Shown piece by piece: positions 41,775 to 52,838 of a stretch of DNA of 64,000 nt. The stretch is from Perkinsus olseni (lineage: Eukaryota; Perkinsozoa; Perkinsida; Perkinsidae), in NCBI GenBank assembly GCA_013115135.1, contig JABANP010000018.1:186001-250000 (forward strand), written 5' to 3'. The position numbers and the translations under genes were made by a program. The first letter of the stretch is position 1. Each line of letters opens with the position of its first letter. The notes under the pieces are model-generated. The model searched no databases and had not been told where the DNA came from. It saw only the letters and a program-made list of their open reading frames with translations.

Positions 41775-44526
41775 CTATTCTGTACTGGTAGATGACTTCT
41801 TTCTTTTCTGTTCCTTCGACATAGCTATCATCTGCTTCCTCTTGGCTATCCTCTGCCTATCATACCCCGATAATGTGGTCAAGTGCCCTCTGTCCAATGG
41901 TTTCCTGAGTGGTGACACCAGCATGACCATCACTACCAAGTACTCCCTTGCACTACTTATATTCACTGTTCTTCTGTTTAGAGCTCCCCTTTGCCCTATT
42001 AGGATGGGGTAGATCATTCAACCAGGAGGGTATATCCAACCCAGACTGCTTCATAACACTAATAATAGGTCGTAGGTATCTGCCCATCCATCTACCACCA
42101 CCGCCGCCCCACCCACCATCACTATTATTATTACGGTTTGTCCTCAGTAGTAAACATCGTTACTGCTTCTCCCTTGTTACCAGCCCTACCAGTACGGCCC
42201 ACTCTGTGTATATAGGTTGCTGATGCCCGTGGTATGTCGATGTTGATGACCTTATCACGAGTACTAACCCCTAGATGCAGCGTGGTAGGGCCTTACTTGA
42301 GCAACACCCTTGAAGTCTACTCCCTCTTGCCATAACATCAGTACATATCAATATCCATATCTTCCCTAATCGGAAGTTCTCTATACAAGTATCCCTCTGT
42401 TTTCGGCTCATATCAGAGTGTATACAGGCAACAAACACACCTAAGGCGAAGGACTCATCATCCTCAGCCTGCGGCGACCACCACTACCGTCAAACATCAA
42501 CTCCTTGGTGAGCTCCTGTGCTCTGGTCTTGCTCTGGACGAATGCTAGACATGGTGGTTTGACCTCTCCATTAGCTATCATTCGACGTATGGCCACTAGC
42601 TTACCCTCCTCGCTACCACAGAAGAGTAGTCGCTGTTGTACCTGTTCATTATAATCCATCATAGGAGTACCGCTCATCCCCCCATCCATACATCCTTAGC
42701 AGCAGATCCTTGCTGTCCTACCCATACCCTATTCGGAGGAGGGTCCATAACACTCATCATAAGATGGACTACATTATCAGGCATAGTGGCAGAGAATAGT
42801 GCCAGCTGTATAGCGGTGAGAGTGCTCCCTAAGCAGGATCATCACTAACCTCAACATCCTCAGTATTACTACCTGCAGTCCTACGACGATCGTCCTCCTC
42901 AGTAGCATACTTGATAATCTCATCAATCTGTTCCTGGAAGCCTAGATCTAGTAGCTTGTCACCTACAGCGTCTCGTGGAAGAGCGCAGATGTCAATGGTC
43001 CATTCTTATTACCTTCATCAAACACAATAACCTCCGTCTGGTTGAAGTTGACTTTACCCTCTCTAAGGGCCTGCACCAGCCCAAGAGGGGTCTGGACTCC
43101 AATATCCAGCCTCTTTACCTACACACAACACATTATGACGAAGTAGCGAGGAAGGCTTCATTCCTTACATTAGTATTTTTATCTAGTAACTTAATTCTGA
43201 ACTTCTTGCTACATGCCTGTACCAATCGATCAGCCTCTCTAACGGTTTGAACAGCTAGTTCCCTAGTGGGGTCAACTATAATACCTCGACAAAACCTAAA
43301 TAGGAGAGAATCAAACCTCTACACCCATTTCTACGCCGAGTACTTCTTCTCAGGCCTAGCTAGCCTCTGTAATAGTGGGACAATGAAGGCTAGAGTCTTG
43401 CCACTGCCGGTGGGGGCCTGGGCCAATAGATGATCCCCAGTTAACATCAATGGTATGGCTTGTGCTTGGATAGGGGTAGGGTTGGGGAATCTATTAACAA
43501 TAACAAATCCCTTCTGGGCCGCGGAAAACATGCCCTACCCGCTCTTCACCATCGCATCCTTCAACCATTTGGATACTCTATCATCCCTCATCCTCATCGT
43601 CTTGTGTATTGAAGGTGAGTACAGGATCAGGGGGATTGGATGTGCCGCTAACTCCAATGCGATTCTCTTTACGGAAGTGATTAGCCTGTGGGTGGAAGAA
43701 GGAGGAACATCATCATAATCATTTTAAACCTAGGCGTGGCTCATCTAACGGGAACTAACCCTTGAGAGGCGACGCCCAGGCGGTAGTGGTGCGCTGACTA
43801 GTCCCTCTCAACTCTCTCAAAGCCACGTAGACTATAATGCCTCTATACGCTGCACTACAAGTATCCCGCGCTGATGCTACTAGTACCATCTCCAACCGTC
43901 GTGCTGGGGATAAGATCTTCCTCTTCTTCTTTCCCTCCTGTGTTTCCTCGGCGGAATCATTATCATCCCTATCACCTCCGCCCCTCCTCACCAACCTCCT
44001 CCTCCTCGACAGTATCTGTAGTGTATATAGACAGCTTCGTGGTGGTGATACTAATGATACAGCAGTAGTCAGAGCTGTACTACTACTACTACCATCATCA
44101 TTCCCCTCATCATCATGTTCATCATCAAACAGTTCTATATCAGCAGCCTCCGCACCATCATTAGCCCCTTCCTCCGTAGGCTCAGCACCATCAGCCTTAT
44201 TCTTCTTCTTACTACCACGATGATGACGACGACGATGTGAAGTGGTGTTGGACTAAGGCATGGCAATAGGTATGGTGATAGATCCGAAAGGCAGTGGTTA
44301 TCACCTCTCCCTTGGCATCATCATTAGTAGAGCCTCCACCTAGGAATATGCTATCCGCCTGAACAGCCTTGCCAATGACCTCCACAGGGGCGACCCATCC
44401 TACTACTACCTTCTGTATCGTACCAGGATTGGCCCCTTTGAGGTTATCATCCTCCCGACGGCCCCTAGGCCTATTCTTCCTCCCAAGGACCGTCCCTGCC
44501 CGTAGTATGTCGAAGTATGAGTTCAT
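41775..44526 (-). CDS. DDX52: DEAD-box RNA helicase of the DDX52/Rok1 family
   Basis: DDX52/Rok1 is a nucleolar helicase for 18S rRNA maturation. The start (ATG 44524-44526) reads [17 protein letters not shown], as in that family. After acidic and basic linker exons come the motifs: Q motif [11 protein letters not shown] and motif I APTGSGKT (43331-43531), Ia [18 protein letters not shown] joined over an intron to GDKLLDLGF (so DEGD; human DDX52 has DESD), [29 protein letters not shown] (about 42560), V ARG...DFKGV and [19 protein letters not shown] (about 42190). The [20 protein letters not shown] block is specific to DDX52. In motif V one base too many (GGG at 42322-42324) shifts the frame between ARG and VDF. 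The basic tail ends KSSTSTE at 41775. About nine introns. Confidence 0.82.
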
Positions 44527-45093
44527 AACACCGCTACTACTGTAGCCAAAGAGGCAGCAACTGATGTATGTTCTACATTTGCGCACGAAAGAGCGTGTCG
44601 GGCCCTACATCCATCACCACCACCACCAAACTACAGAACTCAATACTTGCCATTCAGAGACACGGCACTTGGGATCTACCATGGTGTATCACAGCGGACA
44701 ACAACGCAAACAGGACTCAGAATGATAGCAATAAATAGGATTCGGGTAGCAGTAGTTACTCCTGCATCGACGTGATGGCTGTACCGTAGGTGACACGTGC
44801 TGCTGCTGCTGCTGCTGATGGTGGAGACTTCTCCTATATACCGACTCACCGCATCATCCTAGTATACCTTAATTTTCCCATTCCTCCAATCCTCCACCCT
44901 TCCCACCCGAGCACTATACGTGTACTATCATAGCACAGTACAGGAATGTGGAGCAGTTCTCACGTCTAACCCACTACGTGTCACCAATGATAGGTAACCA
45001 GTGCTAACCTCCCACTCTGGTACTGGCGACTGACCGTGCTACGATACGCAGCACTACTTGGAGCAACCTAAAGAAGACATCTTATCGTCGTCA
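44527..45093. other. Intergenic stretch upstream of the helicase
   Basis: Upstream region of the minus-strand helicase. It holds a GCT/TGC triplet run at about 44800-44816 and a pyrimidine-rich block (CTCCAATCCTCCACCCTTCC) at about 44885-44905. No coding exon seen. Confidence 0.4.
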
Positions 45094-46233
45094 AGAAGCA
45101 AGTGTTGGATGTGGCGCGCGCCCAGATAATCGATATAGTTTTGCATAGGATGCAAGACTTATACTACCAGCTCGGTGACCCGAACCCTCATATCCGGGAG
45201 GAATCGGCCTTGAGTATAGTCCATGGGCTGAAGGCTGACATCAACAATGCGGATACTCATTATACGTTAAAACGGCTTGTCAGGGGCTGCGGTAGTTCGA
45301 GAGCTATGTGCAGGCACGGATTTGCAGCGGCATTGGGACTGGCGACGGCCAAGTTAGTGGAGGCTGCCGATAATGATACTGAGAGTACCTTATCTCATCT
45401 ATTGTTCTTAATAAAGGATAATACAGCCGGTATTAAGAAGGTTGGTGAGGGTATTGATGGCCTCTTAGCGAGGGCAGTAGCATTGGCTGCTGTAGTACAG
45501 GGAGGGGCTGTTACTACCATAGACAAGGCTGAGGAAGTCGCTGATATGGCATGGCAGCTATTCGATGCTGCTAAGAAGCAAAGTATGGTACGGATGCTGG
45601 CTGCCAGGGTTATAGTACTACTCGCCACTAACGGCAATTTCCAGTTGAAGTCGGTGAAGTCACGGACCTCTATGGGGTCATCGGGTGACATAAACCCTGC
45701 GGTGGTTCAAGTCCCGGCCTTGACGTATGTGTATTTTTCTACTCGACCTGCTGACTTTCGTTTATCGAAGGCGGAGACTATCAAGTCTATAGTGTCGACG
45801 CTGTCTACGACCACCACCGACTTCCCCTCACCATCCCGTCACCCTGCTTGGGAACCTCTACTGGAGCATACTGATGGTCAGCTGGCTGGGCAGGCTATCA
45901 CTACTGCACTCATCGGAGGTAGTGTTGGTGAGAAGGCTCTATTGTTACAGCTACTGTTTGGGTTGGGTAAGTTCTTTGGTCCATGGCCGAAGGAGGCTGT
46001 GCAGTTGCTATTCAACCCACAACATAAGGATCTACGTAAAGTGCAGGGGGCCTGCTTGCAGAGGATGGCCGAGTACTTCGGTCATCACGGCTCTCTAGTC
46101 GATAGGCTTGATGATGGGGCTCGTAATGAACTCCCTTATGGCTGGTATTAAATGCTGTACCCCTGGCATGCCTGCTGTTGTCACTAAACATATCTTGTCT
46201 ATCTGTGTATGGCCACTAGGTCAGGAAGGTGTA
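45094..46233 (+). pseudogene. Truncated duplicate of the POL5/MYBBP1A-like gene
   Basis: This 1140-bp block is about 98% identical by eye to 52783-53921, the first 40% of the gene at 52839. It contains the same start (MQDLYYQLGDPNPH) and THYTLKRLVRGCGSSR. The similarity stops sharply at both ends: at AGAAGCAAGTG on the left and at CAGGAAGGTGTA on the right, where the downstream half of the gene is missing. An extra C near 46132 (GAACTCCCTT against GAACTCCTT) also shifts the frame, ending in NELPYGWY. The copy therefore encodes at best an N-terminal fragment. The copies lie in direct orientation 7.7 kb apart. Confidence 0.85.
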
Positions 46234-47239
46234 AGGAAGATGCTCAGTAATTGTACAGTCGATGATGTTGAAACAAAGTCAATCATTCTATAAGATTGAT
46301 GAATCTGAGTGCAAAATCTTCCAGGGAAGCGCAGGGAACTTTCGCTCTGCTCCTCCTTTCCGGTGTGACTTGAGTCAAGACGCACCGGAAAGGAGGTACT
46401 CTGTACTCAACGACTATTCAGTCCGACGGAGGCATAGATTTCAGGCACCCATCGTGCTACGCTGACACAGGCCAGCCTCCGCCAAAAAACTACGTAAATA
46501 TTGTCGATGCCACAGCTGGGTTGGCACTACCCGGCCTACAGCACCCGACCTACATCTTCGTCGCTATCGCATAGTGAGAAGATCAATTAACTCAATGATG
46601 CAAACTAGGGTAGGTCAAAAAGGACTAATGCCACTAATTTAACGACCAGTATCCTAGAGATCTTGCCGATGTGCTGGTCAAATTCATTCTGCAACTCGTG
46701 CCCGTATGCGCGACGAAAATTCTAGCGTAAGCTGTGACCACACTTCAAGAGAGCTTCTGACAAGACTACGTTGATACTGTGTAGTGAGTCAGTAGACAGT
46801 ATTTAGGGACTACCTAGTAGGTAGTCTCGTACTACTGACCACAAGACAGAGACGATACATTGGCATTTTTTGATGATGAACGCGAACCACGAGAATAACA
46901 AAAAGGCCAATCGGGGTCATTACGAACAAATCGTAGATGAACATGCGAAAGCAGAGATTCTAACCATGGCGAATAATCGTGTACATCATCATATCTGAAC
47001 AACATCATCAACTACAAGGCCAAGAAGCTTGTGGTACCTATTGTTGTTAGACAGGCTGTCTAAGACAGCCGAAGGGTTCTAACTTCTATCAATACTCGCG
47101 CGATGTCAAGGGTCATGATGAAGGATCGACGTTCATCCTCAGGGAGGACATAGCCGACTGATTATATAAGTCAACTGTAAAGAAATGTAGAGACCTCTCT
47201 CACGTTTCAGGGTGAGCTCATATGTGGGCAGCCTGAAAA
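46234..47239. other. Stretch without a recognisable gene
   Basis: Sequence right of the duplication break. At about 46318-46400 the words GGAAAGGAGG/CCTCCTTTCC form an inverted pair (CTCCTCCTTTCCGGTG and CACCGGAAAGGAGG) around a 30-base loop. At 46800-46830 GACTACCTAGTAGGTAGTC is a perfect palindrome. No supported exon. Confidence 0.4.
46807..46825. repeat. Perfect palindrome in the gene-poor stretch
   Basis: GACTACCTAGTAGGTAGTC: eight bases each side pair around a short centre. Its role is unknown; it could be the stem of a transcript hairpin. Confidence 0.4.
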
Positions 47240-47635
47240 ATGGCTCGACGAGGTATCCCACTGCTCTCCACAGCTTCGGGCTCGGTGATTTGTCGCAATC
47301 TGAAAAAATCAGCTGCTATTCGCTACAATCTCTCTCGTTCGCGTACATCAGCTGAGCACTGATGATCGACTGACCCACTGCTATCAGCGCCAACCCGGTG
47401 GTCGCTGATGGTCTCTATCGGCCCTTTACCCAGTATCAGATGTGCTTGGATTTCGAACAGGATACCTGACGAGAGAAGGTATGTTAAGAAAAGTGTTGAA
47501 CTACGCTGTCACCACATCACACCTTTTCTACGCTCATCAAAGAGAAGTCCCACAAACAGTGTGCGGCTTGTGTTCGCCTTACAAGCAATTCTGCCATTTC
47601 TTTCCCGAAGTTCTTCCTCGTCATCTCCAGTGAGC
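47240..47635 (+). CDS. Possible gene start, unrecognised
   Basis: From ATG 47240 the frame reads MARRGIPLLSTASGSVICRN, basic and hydroxylated like a targeting peptide, and closes at about 47362. A further open stretch (about 47425-47633) reads LGFRTGYLTREGMLRKVLNY and then a Cys-containing segment CGLCSPYKQFCHFF before a GTGAGC-like donor. Whether the two belong together is not established. Frames at 48080-48530 on the same strand may be later exons. No family recognised. Confidence 0.25.
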
Positions 47636-48557
47636 TGTCTCAACTTTGCCAAGCCCTCAATCTACACGGTTCCAAAATTGGTGATTCAAGCGATGAAATG
47701 AATGCTACATGCTCTGTGAAACAACGGCTCCTATAACCGCGATCTCCGTCCGAAGTTCCATTTCGACTAGAAGCTTCCATGAGACGTTCGAAAGTCTGAA
47801 AATCAGCTAGATGATATGCTTTCGTATGATGACCAAATTGCTGCCCTCCATGCCATGAACTTCATGATATGGGCGCGTACCGCTGTGGCTTCCCACAATC
47901 CGACCAGATTCTTCTGAACAAGAGCCCGGCACTTCTTCTGCAAATCTAGTTCTTCTAGTAAATGTTTCACCTGTGACGTGTACTGATCCGGGTCGATCCG
48001 TTACACAGTAGAAAAGTGACTCTATCGGAGCCTACCTAGCGAGTGATGAGCGAAGATTACCTCAAATGACCTGTAAGGGTTGGACGCTAGCGTCTGTTTC
48101 AAGCATTTCCCGGGGACCGGTGGTTGCACCCTACTCGTAGCCTCCGGTTCTCTGCAACAGCGATCTCTGATTGCCTGGAGACGCCGTCTGATTGCACTCC
48201 CAAAGGAACACTATTCCCAGATCGAATTCGTATTAGCGCAGGAGAAAACAGTGGACCGCCGCTCCTTTTGAGTCATCATCCCCATGACAAATGTACCCAA
48301 AGACAATTTGATGTTCCCCGAAACAAATCAGGAAAAAGTCACAACAATTCAGTTCGAAGAAACTGTTCTCCCGCCAACGCCGGCATTGGGGCGAGCAAAA
48401 CGGCGCATTCAAAACCCAGTTCGGCGAGGCAGAAGGAGCACGGCTCTTAGACCTGGTCTAATTGGTCCAATTGAATTCACTAATAATATTAGTCTAATAT
48501 GTCTTGAGTATCGGGATCGACTGTTTTGAATGTATATCCATGTATTGAACGGATTAC

Positions 48558-48952
48558 CTCTCTGAGTCGAGGAATGTGACCCTCTTCATCCATCGACCTA
48601 TCTGGAGCTTTCCTGAGTTTGTTTCTCAGTTTTCTCTGCGTCACACTTCCTTTCTCGACATCCTAATAGCATGCACGCATCTCCGGAGTTCCATTAGTCA
48701 CTGTTCATTCCAGTTTTCTAATACAGAGTCCTCGAGGCTTGTTCTTCTTCCAATGAACATGAATAGAGGGACGCGCCGCTCCGGGGAGAACCGCCAGTAT
48801 AGTATTTCACCGCTAGAGGTTATGATGCCTCGGAGCTTGAACTTACGACCACCGCTTTTAGGCTCTTGATCTTCTCAGAAATCGTCTTCCTAGACTCGTC
48901 AAATTCTCCTCTCACAACGTGCTCGACAGACTCATGAAGCTGCTCCGGTAAA
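48558..48952 (-). CDS. Coding-like exons of an unrecognised charged protein
   Basis: Minus-strand exons with typical signals. The first, after CACAG at about 48953, reads LPEQLHESVEHVVRGEFDES and KTISEKIKSLKA before a GTAAGT. The middle one reads EILYWRFSPERRVPLFMFIG. The last, after CGCAG, reads KLRNKLRKAPDRSMDEEGHI and ends at a GTAATC donor at 48557. The pieces are charged and helical. Start, end and product are not determined. Confidence 0.3.
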
Positions 48953-49339
48953 CTGTGGGAGATTACGCAATTACGAACTCCAGAGAACTACAGAGAGTGT
49001 AGTACACTGTACTACGTTCAGCCCTCACAACGAAAGCATAATTGTAATGCGAAATAGGCTAAAAATACGAGCGAAAGCTGCCGATAGTGCGAGTTACTAC
49101 TCGGCTAGTCTCGGCCTTTGTCGGCAGACAATACCTTCTGACAGCGCTTCTGCTTTCTCATCTGCAGGTAGTCAAGCACAAGTAGCTACTCGCAGAAGCC
49201 AGTTGCATCATTAAGCTATACATGGAGACCTACCGTAGCTCGGCTTATCGATGTGGGGTTTGGAGCTCAGTCGTACGGAACTTGCATCCTACCAAGCGGT
49301 CGCAATAATAAAAATACTAAAGTAACCAACTCGAGTGAT

Positions 49340-50097
49340 TCTACACCTTTTCCCGAGCAAATAAAATGTTTTTTCGTTCGGTTTAAACCATTTTGATAGC
49401 AATTTAGCGAGTGTCATTGGAATTAAAAAATTGTCAAACCAAATTTGTTTTGTCACCCAAATTAATATTATGAGCAAATACGATTTAACCCGTGTCATTC
49501 TATTTAAATCTATTTTGATCCAATTTCGCTATCTAAATCATTCTGCTACTACGACCTCCTTCCTGCAACTCGAACACATACTCTAAGCTCATGAAACACG
49601 GTAGAACACTAATGCTCGTGAATCACGAGCCGTGATTCTTGCCAACGGTAACCATACTTCAATGATTCGATCCGGTGGAAGTTCCTCCGAGAACGCTGCC
49701 ACGTGTGACATCATGTCACTGGCGTGATGTCACGGCTACTACTCTATATGAACTATCTACCATGTTGCGTGTTACCCTCAGCTAATGCTGTGCCTTAGAA
49801 GTCCGACGCCATTGACGTTGATCATATTGAGATAGAAGCTACGGGATGAAAATTTCACGATGAGGCATGCAATGATTCATTGCCAATGAACAACGAGGAT
49901 GCGCGCGACTAATTCGGCGACTACTGTAGAGCATTCTAAATTGCATGGAAAGTGAGATTTAATATGCGTGACACAAGTATTTTAAACTCGCTGAAGTATT
50001 TAAAGTGGATAAAAACTTTTTTAAAATAAAATTCGATTTTCCGTGCCCTTTTAAATCCAACGAAAAAACATTTTATTTGCTCGGGAAAAGGTGTAGA
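49340..50097. mobile_element. AT-rich element bounded by 39-bp inverted repeats (MITE-like)
   Basis: 49340-49378 and 50059-50097 are perfect inverted copies of a 39-base sequence (starts TCTACACCTTTTCCCGAGCA). The 680 bases between are AT-rich and non-coding. Further similarity continues outward (AACTCG on both sides) and patchily inward (GCAATTTAG, AGCGAGT). This is the shape of a non-autonomous DNA transposon. I could not identify a clean target duplication or a known superfamily end. Confidence 0.5.
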
Positions 50098-51569
50098 GCC
50101 GAGTTAGTGGCATACTCCAATCACGTCGCTCCGTGTATTCATGTGATCCCCCGCATGGGGGAAGACTCGCCGCGCGTCACTCGCGTGAGACAGTGAACAA
50201 AATATCTGCTCACTGTTTTTTGCAGCAAACCACACATATGGCCGACAGATAAAATCAGCTTCTCACATTCGCGTCGCTCTCGATCGTTGTTATAAGCGGA
50301 GCATATTGCTGCCTGATATCTCTCGCTGGCTCGCATGCCGATTCTTTGGCATTCTTCCGCATTGCGATGGGCAGTCGTTCAAATGTGGACTGGTTAGACC
50401 GCCTGGTGGAAACGAACAGTAAACGCGTTCGAACAACCACAAAAGACTTTTGTCAAAAGTTGTAAACGCAGGCGCCGTGATTCTACAATTGAGAGTGCTG
50501 GTCTAGGACGGTGAATCACCGTTGGTCATAGCTCGGTTAAAATCTTACCTTCTAGATCCTTCTGAATAGGATTCGACCCTAGCACTCCATCGCGAAATCC
50601 TCTGATCGACTGCACCTAATGAAGATGGAGATTCGGAAAAACACCACAAGTGGCACAAGAGGCTTGCGTGCAGTGCGGGCACACCTGATCTTCGTTTTAG
50701 CTTCGTCAGCGCGGCCTTGCCGAGCGAGCCAGTGTCGCCTACCTGGCGGAATCAATAGGATTACTTTGATAGCACGAGAATACTGACACCGCATATGTGT
50801 TGAAAGGCTCTCAATACCGTCGGAATGCGCACATTAGTTGGAGCTCAGCTGCTCACTTAGAGTCTAAGCGAGAGCTCCAACAAATGTGCGTATTCAGTCG
50901 GCTCAGCCTGAGAATAACCGATGGCAAGACGAGAAGGGCCTTACAGTCGAGCAGGCCTCGTCTCCATACTCTAGATCCTCAAGAGTTCCCTGGAACGCGG
51001 GATAAGCACCGTACGTCATAACAGATTCTGCTGTCGGCCGCGTACCGTCCATCATTGGGAGACGACGATTGTACCAAAACTAGTGAGTCGCAGTATCAAT
51101 CAAAAGATTACTATCAGTTTCATCGACTATTGAGTAGCGAATGGCCGGATCTGCATGGATGCGATGGAAACCAACTGATCACTGAAAATGGCAAACTTTC
51201 TGGGGAAATGCGTCACCCGGAAACGCTGAGCTCATTCAATGATCGAGACAGACATTAAGGCGGAACTCATGCCGCATGGGTTCTGCCCGTAATCGCAGGA
51301 ATAGGTAGTACTCGTCTGGCACCTGTGCGGAATGTGTGCGCGAAGTGACAGTGGCGTCTGAGCGCTATGGAAAGGAACACCGTCAAGTATAATTCACTCA
51401 CCTACACGGTGTAGTGTACACAACTTTACACTCCTCCTCTCCACAACTTGACAAACCTCGCATGGCGCTTCTTCTCCATCAACAGGTCTACAGAGTCGAG
51501 TCAACGTAATTGGCCGTTACAAACACGGAACCCAATAATTGGGTTTCGTGTATGTAACGGCATCATGAA
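50098..51569. other. Stretch without a recognisable gene
   Basis: Between the inverted-repeat element and the coiled-coil gene. It has small palindromes (CCCCGCATGGGG at about 50148, and a GTAACGG/CCGTTAC pair around 51512-51565). Open frames are short and unsupported. Confidence 0.4.
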
Positions 51570-52404
51570 TTATTCAAGGGGTTCGAGTTCTCCCACCAAC
51601 TCACCGTTCTCGAGTGCACCGATTTTCTCTTGAAGTATACTGTTCACCGAGAGGAGGTTCTGAAACCTCACACATAACGTGCGACACGTTGTTGCTGGTT
51701 CAATATACATCGCCTCGTTTGATGGCAACGGCAAGTTTTTTGTTAAGCTCGCACACTCTCTTTCCGTCGTCGGTCCCAGGGACCGCAAACTCTGCCTTGA
51801 TCCTTTCAACTTCTTCGGCGTATTCCCTGAGCGGCTCAGGCTAACAATCACACTGATAGGGCTAATCACCTCTTCAGTTTGCCCTCGGTCAGCGTCACCC
51901 TCCGCTCCAGATCTTGCATCGCCTTGTCCTTTGAGAACGATGAAGAGTATAGCTGTAACGCATACCTGTAACGGGCACTTCTCTGCAGTTTTCTCTCCGA
52001 TGATTCCAACCTTGCCCGAAGGCATTTTACTCTTCTTTTGAGCTCATAATTGGACCGCTCGAGCTTGCTCCTCAACGTTATCTCTTCTGCTCGATCGACA
52101 ATCAATCTGAGACACGAGGAGGTTCTTCGGAGGAGCAGGTTCAACCAGCCATGGCTGCCAGTACGTACTACCGTAGGCTCACAGGCTCCTCAAACTGCTG
52201 CCCTCTCCTGCGACCTCTCCGTTCGAATATTTCCACCTCCGCCTCCTGAAGTTCGGAAACTTATATCGGATCCCCGGAGGGCCTCCGGGCCGGAGCTCGC
52301 TCGAGCATCTAATCTAATTGTTATCAATTAGCCTTTTGTGAACTTACGTCAGAATCGCTGTCACCGCCGACCATCGATTTCCAAAGGGCTCGCGCTCCAT
52401 CCAT
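51570..52404 (-). CDS. Small coiled-coil protein
   Basis: The start ATG at 52402-52404 gives MDGARALWKSMVGGDSDSD, then a GTAAGT donor. Downstream exons read EAEVEIFERRGRRRGQQFEE, LRLIVDRAEEITLRSKLERS continuing in heptads (KRRVKCLRARLESSERKLQ), KAMQDLERRVTLTEGKLK, EYAEEVERIKAEFAVPGTDD and finally SVNSILQEKIGALENGELVG, ending EPLE at 51570. Introns are 35-50 nt with GT-AG ends and phases agree from the third exon on. The product is about 200 residues, mostly coiled coil, with an acidic C-terminus. No enzyme domain is visible. The second exon's acceptor is uncertain. It is divergent to the POL5-like gene, 430 bases away. Confidence 0.5.
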
Positions 52405-52838
52405 TCTTCTCCGTAATTGGCGCCAAAAAGAGGTCCTCTTTAAGAGGATATAACCTATAACTTATACACACAGGCTATGTGTCGCAATCTGTGACTCACA
52501 TGGTGTACGAACAGATGTCTCCGAATGGGCCACTTACAATGAGTCTCCCTGGCAAACTCCCTCACGTTCGAGGCGTACTACGCGACGGAGTTTTCAAATA
52601 GTCAGTACGCCTGGCGTACTGACTGGAACAGGTCTCACGAGAATATCTACCCGAATTCAGCTCAAGCTGCTCAAGAGCATTAGACTCTTCCACCGATCGT
52701 TGAATGAACTAGGAAATTGCAACTACGGCCCGTAGTCTACGGGCAAGTTCCGATTCGCAACGCTATCACGATCACCGGACCGAGAAGCAAGTGAGGAATG
52801 TGGCGCGCGCCCAGATAATCGATATAGTTTTGCATAGC

